Positions 31,008 to 38,725 of a stretch of DNA of 58,891 bases are shown piece by piece. The position numbers and the translations under genes were made by a program. Every line of letters begins with the position of its first letter. Positions within the stretch are counted from its first letter, which is position 1. Under the pieces are notes generated by a model. The model did no database searches. It was given only the letters and a program-made list of their open reading frames with translations, and had not been told where the DNA came from. This DNA is from a bacterium (GTDB lineage: Bacteria > JACRDZ01 > JAQUKH01), in contig JAQUKH010000012.1 of NCBI GenBank assembly GCA_028719205.1, positions 1 through 58,891 of the forward strand, read 5' to 3'.

Positions 31008-32507
31008 ATGTTAATAAATTATATTCCTCTAGTTATAATAATTTCTCCGGCGATCTGGTTTTTACTAAACCCTTTTCTATCCCGGCGGATAATGCATAAT
31101 CTTGTGCCCGTTATTTGCGCGGCTAATTTTTTGCTGATAATGTCTATTTATCCGTATATTTTCAGCGGGAATATCATAGAGTTAACAATATTCAACGGAC
31201 TGGATATTGAACTGAAATTCAGTGTAGACAGCTTTAATTTTTTCATGGGAGGTATTTCCGTTTTTATCTGGATATTATCGAGTGTTTACGCTGTTGAATA
31301 TCAAAAGCAAGATGAAGCGCTCGGGCGGTATGATACTTTTTCTCTTCTTTCCCTGAGCGGGATGCTGGGAATAGTTTTTAGCGGTAATTTATTTACTTTA
31401 TATATCTTCTTTGAACTTCTAACGATCGCGTCAGCCGTTTTGATATTCCATTCGCAGACACAAGCATCATTAAAGGCAGGGCTTTTATATATATTTTGCG
31501 GCGTTATCGGAGGCATGATACTTTTACTGGTTATTATCGCTACTTATAATTATACCGGCACGGGAGACCTTTCATTGATCGGCGCCGGATTGAAAAATCA
31601 TCCCGCGCTTCCCTATATTTTTTGGGGATATATTATAGGCTTCGGTATTAAGGCAGGGCTTTTTCCATTTCACATCTGGCTTCCAAGCGCGCATCCCGTC
31701 GCGCCGTCGCCCGCGTCAGCCCTGCATTCGGGTATAATGATAAAGGCGGGGGCTTATGGAATTATCAAGGTTATTTATAATATTTTTGGAAAAGAGATTT
31801 TAGGTAATTTTCATTCCGCGATGATGAGCTGTTTTTTGATATTGGTTTTGATAACTATTTTATTCGGCTCGATTATAGCTGTAACCCAGATCGATATTAA
31901 AAGAATGCTCGCGTATTCCTCCATTTCACAGATAGGGTGTATTACTATGGGAGCGGTTTTACTTTCTCCCTCCGGTTTGAAAGGCGCGTTTCTGTATATT
32001 TTTAATCATGCCCTTATAAAAAGCAATCTTTTTCTTTGCGCCGGGTGTTTTATAAAAAAGACAGGCTTAAAGGAAATACCGGGCCTGCGCGGTATTGGAA
32101 GAAAAATGCCTGTAACCACGTTCTGTTTTACAATTTCAGCGCTTTCAATAATCGGGATCCCGCCTTTAAACGGATTTGCGAGCAAATGGCTTCTGGCCCT
32201 TGGGGCGTTAGAAGCTGAGAAAATCGGTTTTTATTATCCGGGAACCGGAGTAATTTGCCTTGTTATTTTATTGATCAGCAGTTTTCTCGGCCTTGTTTAT
32301 TATTCCCCGCTTGTGATCGGCGGGTGGTTTGGAGATAAAGACGCGAAAAAATTAAATTTAAGCGCGGCAATATCGGAAGAAATAAAAGATGGAAATCTCT
32401 GGATGATAATCCCGATAGTAATTTTAACATTTTGTATTATATTTTTTGGAATATATCCAAAATTCCCTATGAGCATGGTGGAAAAAATGACAGCGGAATA
32501 TTTTTAA
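31008..32507 (+). CDS. antiporter-like (MrpD/NuoN-type) subunit 3
   Basis: A 499-residue membrane protein of the same family, with Glu in YIFFELLTIASA, Lys in FGIKAGLFPFHIWLPSAHP followed by SPASALHSGIMIKAG, and IDIKRMLAYSSISQIG. The IKAG form of the helix-8 segment is shared with subunit 4 and differs from subunits 1 and 2, so 3 and 4 look like closer relatives. It is followed after 11 bases by subunit 4. Confidence 0.9.
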   Translation: MLINYIPLVIIISPAIWFLLNPFLSRRIMHNLVPVICAANFLLIMSIYPYIFSGNIIELTIFNGLDIELKFSVDSFNFFMGGISVFIWILSSVYAVEYQKQDEALGRYDTFSLLSLSGMLGIVFSGNLFTLYIFFELLTIASAVLIFHSQTQASLKAGLLYIFCGVIGGMILLLVIIATYNYTGTGDLSLIGAGLKNHPALPYIFWGYIIGFGIKAGLFPFHIWLPSAHPVAPSPASALHSGIMIKAGAYGIIKVIYNIFGKEILGNFHSAMMSCFLILVLITILFGSIIAVTQIDIKRMLAYSSISQIGCITMGAVLLSPSGLKGAFLYIFNHALIKSNLFLCAGCFIKKTGLKEIPGLRGIGRKMPVTTFCFTISALSIIGIPPLNGFASKWLLALGALEAEKIGFYYPGTGVICLVILLISSFLGLVYYSPLVIGGWFGDKDAKKLNLSAAISEEIKDGNLWMIIPIVILTFCIIFFGIYPKFPMSMVEKMTAEYF

Positions 32508-32518
32508 GGAGTGAATAG

Positions 32519-34807
32519 TTGAATAATTTTATTACACCGGATATCAGTAATGCCGCTTATTATCCAATATGGTGTATTTTACTGCCTGTTTTCGGCGCGT
32601 TTTTAGTTATGATCGCGGGAAAAAGAGAACGGATTCGGCAGGGAATTACAGTATTGACTGTGGCGGTTAATTTTATATTGCTGTTAATGATGATAAACCC
32701 GGTGATTAACGGAATAGGATCAGGCGGTGAACTTTATAAAGGATTATTTTTCAAGATAGAATATTTTTACACCTACAGCTTTAGTTTTAAAGTGGATCCT
32801 GTAAGTTTATTGATCGCGCTCGCGACAAATTTCGTCTGGCTGATGTCAGTGATATACGCTATAGGATATATGCGGGGCGAGCATAAAAGAACCAGATATG
32901 ATTTTTTTGTTTTAATAAGCCTGATGATGAATTTAGGCGTGCTTTTAGCAGGGGACCTGTTAACATTATTCATATTTTTCGAAGGAATGCTTTTAGCATT
33001 ATATCCACTGGTAATACACGAAGAAAACGAATCATCGAGGATGGCGGCAAAGGTGTATTTATATATGGGAGTCGCGACCGGGCTTTGTTTACTGGCGGGA
33101 ATATTTTTATTGAACTATTTTACAGGGAGCCTTGATATCGGGACTATGGGCGATAAGCTTGGGATGCTAGGCGTATGGAAATATATCATCGCGGGGTTAT
33201 TGATCTTAGGCTTTGGAGGTAAGGCCGGTATATTTTTTGAGCATATTTGGCTGCCTCTGGCGCATCCTGTGGCGCCAAGCCCGGCAAGCGCGATATTATC
33301 CGGGGCGGTGATAAAGGCAGGGGCATACGGAATAATACGGGTTGTGAATATGTTTTATTTACCCGTAATGGAAAACGCGGATAACTGGCTTACGATGAGT
33401 AATATCGGATATGTAATGATATGGATCGGAGTCCTTACAATGTTTTTAGGAGTATTGAGCGCCCTGATCTCGTCAAACGCTAAAAAGATGCTCGCGTTCC
33501 ACAGCATAAGCCAGATGGGTTACATTGTTATGGGTATAGGATGCGCGGCTTATCTTGGCAAGGATGGCGCGATGGGATTGTCCGGCGCGTTGTATCATAT
33601 AATAAATCACGCGCTATTCAAGGCGAGTTTGTTTTTGTGCGCGGGCGCGGTTTATTTCAGGACGAAAGAATTGGATATGTATAAGCTGGGCGGACTGTGG
33701 AAAAATATGCCGGTAACCTGCGTTTGTCTGTTTATAGCGGTTTGCGGAATATCAGGGATGCCGGGATTTAACGGTTTCGCGAGCAAGACGCTTTTGCATC
33801 ATTCGATAGTGGAGGCTTATGAACATTCCTCGCTTTATTTCGGGAAACCGGATAAAATGCTGCGTGTGGCGGAAATAATATTTATGTTAACGGCCGGCGG
33901 CACCTTCGCGTCGAATTTTAAATTATTTATTTTAATATTTTTGGGTAAAAACAAAAATGAGGAATATAAGGCTCTGAAAGAGGTCCCTTTCACGATGAAA
34001 ATATCCTTGATCAGTTTTTCAGCAATGATCATTTTTATCGGATTATTTCCAAATCTGCTTTTGAAATATTTGATCAGCCCGGGGGTAAGTTATTTAGGAT
34101 ATGAGCCGCTCGGAAACGGGCTTTTTACAGGCAGTGAGATTTTGCGTAATTTACCGGGTGTCGGGACTGTAATATTGCTGGGTGGGATATATTTTGTCCT
34201 TGGATTTAAATTAGGATGGTTCCATGTCCGGGTGCCGCGATATCTAACGGTTGAATATTACTATAGAAAAATATTTAATGGTTTTATTAATTTATGTTCA
34301 GGCCCGGTTTTTATTTTAGGGGAACGGATAAAAACCGCGGTTCAGTACATATTTTTAGATTTCTGGCAGGGTGAAGATCTTTTGGAAAATAAAACATCAT
34401 GGCGGTTTTTTGATAAAATAGATACAGCTGTGGATAATGAAATAAATAAGATCAGCCTTATTGGAAAAAATTGGCGTTTTTATGAGGAGCTTGAGGATAA
34501 TTATTCAAAAAAACTGGATAAATTAGTAGATACGAAAAAATATTGGGAAATATTCAAAAAAGTTGACAGCTCATACGAAATGTCGCTTGATAAGGCAGTA
34601 TACAGCGTTTTGGGACTGGAGGAATTGAGGGTATGCAAGATCGAACCCGAAAAAATACCCGGAGAAAAGGCCGCCCCATGGTTCATGAAACTGACACAGG
34701 AAATAACCCTGTTGGACAGCGGTGATATTAGTAACAACATAGCTTTGATAATATTTACGCTTAGTATATTGATCGCTTTGCTTATCGGAATCGCGTTTTT
34801 TATTTAA
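32519..34807 (+). CDS. antiporter-like subunit 4 with long C-terminal extension (MrpA/NuoL-like)
   Basis: A 762-residue membrane protein and the largest of the four. The first ~510 residues are a NuoL/MrpA-type core with Glu in FIFFEGMLLALYPL, Lys in FGGKAGIFFEHIWLPLAHP, SPASAILSGAVIKAG, and NAKKMLAFHSISQMGY. A further helix precedes a mostly soluble Lys/Glu-rich stretch (~590-730) and a last membrane helix (IIFTLSILIALLIGIAF). NuoL has a long lateral helix at its end, so this could be a clamp across the complex. The TTG start at 32519 follows AAGGAGTG. Confidence 0.88.
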   Translation: MNNFITPDISNAAYYPIWCILLPVFGAFLVMIAGKRERIRQGITVLTVAVNFILLLMMINPVINGIGSGGELYKGLFFKIEYFYTYSFSFKVDPVSLLIALATNFVWLMSVIYAIGYMRGEHKRTRYDFFVLISLMMNLGVLLAGDLLTLFIFFEGMLLALYPLVIHEENESSRMAAKVYLYMGVATGLCLLAGIFLLNYFTGSLDIGTMGDKLGMLGVWKYIIAGLLILGFGGKAGIFFEHIWLPLAHPVAPSPASAILSGAVIKAGAYGIIRVVNMFYLPVMENADNWLTMSNIGYVMIWIGVLTMFLGVLSALISSNAKKMLAFHSISQMGYIVMGIGCAAYLGKDGAMGLSGALYHIINHALFKASLFLCAGAVYFRTKELDMYKLGGLWKNMPVTCVCLFIAVCGISGMPGFNGFASKTLLHHSIVEAYEHSSLYFGKPDKMLRVAEIIFMLTAGGTFASNFKLFILIFLGKNKNEEYKALKEVPFTMKISLISFSAMIIFIGLFPNLLLKYLISPGVSYLGYEPLGNGLFTGSEILRNLPGVGTVILLGGIYFVLGFKLGWFHVRVPRYLTVEYYYRKIFNGFINLCSGPVFILGERIKTAVQYIFLDFWQGEDLLENKTSWRFFDKIDTAVDNEINKISLIGKNWRFYEELEDNYSKKLDKLVDTKKYWEIFKKVDSSYEMSLDKAVYSVLGLEELRVCKIEPEKIPGEKAAPWFMKLTQEITLLDSGDISNNIALIIFTLSILIALLIGIAFFI

Positions 34808-34820
34808 TAGACTAGAAGTG

Positions 34821-34849
34821 TTTACTTTTAACCAAAAATATTGTAAAAT
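34821..34849 (+). promoter_or_regulatory. promoter of the beta-helix lipoprotein, predicted leaderless
   Basis: TTTACT (34821-34826), exactly 17 bases, TAAAAT (34844-34849). The ATG at 34858 is 8 bases beyond, with no ribosome site. It may start the transcript for the cytochrome cluster. Confidence 0.5.
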
Positions 34850-34857
34850 AAACAACT

Positions 34858-35772
34858 ATGAAAAAGTTAATTACTTTATCCCTTTTTCTTGTTTTTGCCA
34901 GTGCCTGCGGGAAACCATATAAAAAAGAAGATATTGCCAAAAAAGAAGTTATTGCAGAGAAGGAAGAAGGCATTAAAAAAGAAGATGATATCAGAACGGA
35001 AGAGTGGAAAAGGACAGGGATTACCAATATAGCCGGAAATATGACCTGGCGGAATGATGTGCAGGTCAGAGGAATAATACAGGTAGAAAAGGGAGCTAAA
35101 CTTACGATACTTCCGGGAACCAAGATTGAATTTATACGTATTGATAAGAACAATGACGGAGCCGGGGAAGCAGGTATGGTAATTTATGGTAATGTAGTCG
35201 CGGAAGGAATTGAAGCTAATCCAATTATTTTTACATCGGCCGCGTCCGTTAAAAATAAAAACGACTGGCAGGGGATTTATCTTGAGGGCAGTAATGATAG
35301 TTTATTCAGGAATTGTATTATTGAATACGCGGATAAAGCGCTTCATATGCATTCCTCTCCGGCAGTGATTTCAAGGTGCGAATTAAGATTTAATCAGGGT
35401 GCCCTGCATTTCCGCGACTCTAATATAATGCTTGACCATAATTATATCCATCATAATATTATCGGATTGCGGATCTGGGATTCTGATCCTGTGATCACAT
35501 CGAACACTGTCAGGGAAAATCAAACAGGTATTTTTTGCGCGGAAGGGGTAAAAAATATATTTATCCAGAATAATAATATTTATGAGAATAGTGAATATAA
35601 TGTCGGATTGGGAGAATCGCAGAAAGATAATGTAAATGCCCAGAACAATTATTGGGGTTCTAAAAATTATAAAGATATTGAACAAAAGATATATGATAAG
35701 TCTGATTCGGAATATATCGGTAAGGTGATCTATTCTCCGTTCCTTTTTGAAATGGTTGATATAAATAAATAG
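34858..35772 (+). CDS. parallel beta-helix lipoprotein
   Basis: A 304-residue lipoprotein with lipobox ASAC (Cys at residue 18) and a charged linker to residue ~50. From ~55 it is a right-handed parallel beta-helix (NosD/pectate-lyase-like): GNMTWRNDVQVRGIIQVEKG, LTILPGTKIEF, then short rungs such as FRNCIIEYADKALHM and ISRCELRFNQGALHF, ending NNYWGSKNYKDIE. The same pattern, including a closing NYWG, ends the giant cytochrome at 38726, so the two are likely paralogous. It probably sits on a membrane surface. Ligand unknown. Confidence 0.85.
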   Translation: MKKLITLSLFLVFASACGKPYKKEDIAKKEVIAEKEEGIKKEDDIRTEEWKRTGITNIAGNMTWRNDVQVRGIIQVEKGAKLTILPGTKIEFIRIDKNNDGAGEAGMVIYGNVVAEGIEANPIIFTSAASVKNKNDWQGIYLEGSNDSLFRNCIIEYADKALHMHSSPAVISRCELRFNQGALHFRDSNIMLDHNYIHHNIIGLRIWDSDPVITSNTVRENQTGIFCAEGVKNIFIQNNNIYENSEYNVGLGESQKDNVNAQNNYWGSKNYKDIEQKIYDKSDSEYIGKVIYSPFLFEMVDINK

Positions 35773-35782
35773 ACAAAAAAAT

Positions 35783-36943
35783 ATGGTAAAAAAGAAATTG
35801 ATCTATCTCGATAACGCGGCGACATCTTTTCCCAAACCTGAACAGGTTTATCAAAAGATGGATCATTGTATGAGAAATATTGGGGCTAATCCCGGCCGCT
35901 CAGGGCACCGTATGGCGATAAAAGCGGACGAGATGGTCTACAATACCCGTGAAACAATTAAAAAATTATTTAATATATCTAACTCGGAAAATATTATATT
36001 TACATCTAACGCTACAATAGCGTTGAATTTAGGGATTAAAGGTGTCTTGCAAAAAGGGGATGAGGTTATATCAAGTTCAATAGAACATAATTCAGTTTTC
36101 AGGCCGCTTATGCAGTTGATAAAAAAGGGTGTCAGGGTTAAATTTATACCTTGTTCAGAGGATGGTTTTCTTGATCCTGATGATGTCGAAAAGGCCGTAA
36201 CTGATAAGACTAAATTAATTATCGTTAATCACGCCTCAAATGTTACAGGAAATATAACCCCCATTAAAGAAATTGGAAAGATAGCGAAAAGATCAGGAGC
36301 CATTTTTTTTATTGATGCCGCCCAGACCGCCGGGAACATATCTATTGATGTTAAAAGAGATTATATTGATATGCTTGCCTGTTCAGGCCATAAAAGCCTT
36401 TTAGGCCCTCAGGGAACAGGGATCTTATATGTCCGCCCGGGAATTGAGTTAAATACAATAATCGAAGGCGGTACCGGCAGCAGTTCTGAAAGTGAGAATC
36501 AACCTGAACTTTTACCGGATAAGTTAGAGAGCGGGACACTTAATACCGTAGGAATAGTCGGATTGGGCGCGGGTGTGGATTTTATCTTAAAAACCGGATT
36601 GGACAAAATTAGAAACAGAAAAGTGTTTTTAACAATAAAATTATTAAAAGGTTTAGAAAATTTAAATGGAATAAAAATTTATGGCCCGGGAGACGCGGGT
36701 AAAATTGTACCAATAGTTTCATTTAATATAAATTCAATTGATCCGTCTGAAGTAGGTTATCTTTTAGATGAGCGTTTTGGAATAATGACAAGGGTGGGAT
36801 TGCATTGTTCACCACTGGCTCATAAAACGATCGGCTCATTTCCCAAAGGGACAGTCAGGGTTAGTTTGGGTTATTTTAATACTGAAGGTGATATCGATTA
36901 TTTGATAAATAGCTTGAAAAATATTTTAAAAACGAAGGCATAA
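35783..36943 (+). CDS. cysteine desulfurase family protein (class V aminotransferase)
   Basis: A 386-residue PLP enzyme of the SufS/CsdA-like group that moves sulfur (or selenium) from cysteine. Visible are the start IYLDNAATSFPKPEQVY, the His and Asp of EHNSVFRPL and FIDAAQTAGN, the PLP lysine in CSGHKSLLGPQGTG (~residue 204), and the catalytic cysteine loop GLHCSPLAHKTIGSFP. It pairs with a DUF3343 sulfur/selenium carrier-like gene that overlaps it by one base. Its link to the cytochrome genes next door is unclear. Confidence 0.92.
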   Translation: MVKKKLIYLDNAATSFPKPEQVYQKMDHCMRNIGANPGRSGHRMAIKADEMVYNTRETIKKLFNISNSENIIFTSNATIALNLGIKGVLQKGDEVISSSIEHNSVFRPLMQLIKKGVRVKFIPCSEDGFLDPDDVEKAVTDKTKLIIVNHASNVTGNITPIKEIGKIAKRSGAIFFIDAAQTAGNISIDVKRDYIDMLACSGHKSLLGPQGTGILYVRPGIELNTIIEGGTGSSSESENQPELLPDKLESGTLNTVGIVGLGAGVDFILKTGLDKIRNRKVFLTIKLLKGLENLNGIKIYGPGDAGKIVPIVSFNINSIDPSEVGYLLDERFGIMTRVGLHCSPLAHKTIGSFPKGTVRVSLGYFNTEGDIDYLINSLKNILKTKA

Positions 36944-37200
36944 TGGATAAAGAGCTGAAAGAGGAATGTATCCTGGTTTTTCAGACTACGCACAGGACAT
37001 TGCAGGCGGAAAATATTTTAAAAAAAGAGAAGATCAAAATCAAGATTGTATTAAAACCGCGTTCAATTACAACTGATTGCGGACTGGCAATTAGATTTAA
37101 CGCTGAAGACAAAGACGTTATTTTTAAAATTATCAAAAATAATAATTTATCATTAATGGGTGTATATAGCAGGAGCGGAGAAAAATGGATAAAACTCTAA
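36943..37200 (+). CDS. DUF3343 putative sulfur/selenium carrier-like protein
   Basis: An 85-residue small protein of the DUF3343 type: start CILVFQTTHRTLQAENILKK, KIKIVLKPRSITTDCGLAIRF with the conserved Cys, and a C-terminal strand-helix. These proteins occur beside cysteine desulfurase-like genes and are proposed carriers of sulfur or selenium; direct proof is lacking. It overlaps both neighbours (1 base before, 16 bases after). Confidence 0.85.
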   Translation: MDKELKEECILVFQTTHRTLQAENILKKEKIKIKIVLKPRSITTDCGLAIRFNAEDKDVIFKIIKNNNLSLMGVYSRSGEKWIKL

Positions 37201-38714
37201 TAAAAATATTGCATAAAGGATTTATTTTTTGTGTCTTGTTTGCCGTATATTTTAATTTACATGAAAATATTTTCGCGAAAGATGACCAGAATTGCTCTGA
37301 ATGCCATGCTCAGAAAAATATGCGTAAATATGATGATGACGGCAAGCTGACAGAGCTTTTTACGGATAAAGATATGTATGACCATTCCATACACGCGAGA
37401 TTAACCTGCCAGACCTGTCATACCAGTGTCAAGAGTACTCCGCACAAGACGGAAGAAATTGAAAAAGTAGATTGTTCAGCGGAATGCCATATAGATGATA
37501 CAACTATTCCAAAAGCATATCGTCATAAGGCGCAGTATGATACCGTGTTCCGAAGTGTCCATGGCGCGAGTTTTGAGGAGAAAAATGTATGCGGCTGTCA
37601 TGACCCTCATCGTATGACGAAAGCCGGGGAATTAAGTTCAAATGAGGCTATAAGAGAATGTCTTAAATGTCATAATGACGTGTACATGATGAAAAAACAT
37701 AAGGTTTCAATAAAACCGCAGGAAACTTATGCTAATTCGCTTCATGGAGAGATGATGAAATTTGGCGATACTCTCGCGCCTAGTTGTATTTCCTGCCATA
37801 ATTACCATGATATTCGAAGAAAAGATGATCCAAAATCCACTCTTCATTTCGGTAATTTATTAAAAGTTTGTAAACTGGAAAGCTGTCATCCAAGCGCCAG
37901 GCCCGCGTTCGCGGAGGGGAGTATCCATTTTATTTACCGCGGGTCCAGAAAAAAAATCATATATTGGATAGAAGAAATATTACTTTATATTATGCTTCTT
38001 ACTGTCGTGGGGATGCTGATCCATTATATTATGGATTTTTTAGGCAAAGGGAAAGAACGCAGGAAGAGTTTAAATATCATAATCAATATTATTATTCTTT
38101 TATTTATTGCCGGAAGCGCCGGCGGGTATTATTATTTTAATATTAATAAAAAATTACCGTTTAAATTTGATACATTTAATCTAAGCGCTGAATTCCGCAG
38201 TGTCTGTTATACATGTCATGGAGAGATCGTTCATAAAAAAAATAAAATTAACAGGGCATTTATGAACAGGCATACGCAAAAGATCGTTTGTGAAACATGC
38301 CACTTAAAAAAGAAAGAAATAGTGGAAAAAGAAAAAGTTTTAGCCGCCGCGGGAGATGATAGTACATTGGTTGTACAGGAAAAAGGCGAGATCATGTATC
38401 GCTGGTATGATGGAAGCGGCCGGTTTCTCGCGGGTTTGCGGGGTAATGACGGAGATGACAAAGCTAAGATTTCCCCATATTTTCAAAATGATAAAGAAAT
38501 AACATTTATTTTATCGGATAAAGAAGGTAAAACTCCTTTGGATTTTGCTGTTTCAAAACGGGGCAGGGAATGTTCTGAGTGCCATAAAAAAGAAGGCCTG
38601 CTTGATTTTAAGGTATTAGGTTATTCTGATATAAGAATAAAGAAAATGGAAGAGTTGAATGTTTATAAGCGGATGCAGAAAGGCGAAACATTTTTCCAAC
38701 AGCAATTATTCTAA
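37185..38714 (+). CDS. membrane-anchored multiheme cytochrome c (~10 heme motifs)
   Basis: A 509-residue exported cytochrome. It has seven CXXCH motifs (CSECH, CQTCH, CLKCH, CISCH, CYTCH, CETCH, CSECH) and three unusual ones: CSAECH (CX3CH), CGCH (CXCH) and CKLESCH (CX4CH). Seven lie before and three after a pair of membrane segments at about residues 258-288 and 295-318. The N-terminal hydrophobic segment is a signal or anchor. This layout suits a quinol-side electron carrier that feeds the giant cytochrome downstream. The gene starts within the DUF3343 gene and ends 11 bases before the next cytochrome. Confidence 0.9.
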   Translation: MDKTLIKILHKGFIFCVLFAVYFNLHENIFAKDDQNCSECHAQKNMRKYDDDGKLTELFTDKDMYDHSIHARLTCQTCHTSVKSTPHKTEEIEKVDCSAECHIDDTTIPKAYRHKAQYDTVFRSVHGASFEEKNVCGCHDPHRMTKAGELSSNEAIRECLKCHNDVYMMKKHKVSIKPQETYANSLHGEMMKFGDTLAPSCISCHNYHDIRRKDDPKSTLHFGNLLKVCKLESCHPSARPAFAEGSIHFIYRGSRKKIIYWIEEILLYIMLLTVVGMLIHYIMDFLGKGKERRKSLNIIINIIILLFIAGSAGGYYYFNINKKLPFKFDTFNLSAEFRSVCYTCHGEIVHKKNKINRAFMNRHTQKIVCETCHLKKKEIVEKEKVLAAAGDDSTLVVQEKGEIMYRWYDGSGRFLAGLRGNDGDDKAKISPYFQNDKEITFILSDKEGKTPLDFAVSKRGRECSECHKKEGLLDFKVLGYSDIRIKKMEELNVYKRMQKGETFFQQQLF

Positions 38715-38725
38715 ACATTAAAGAA

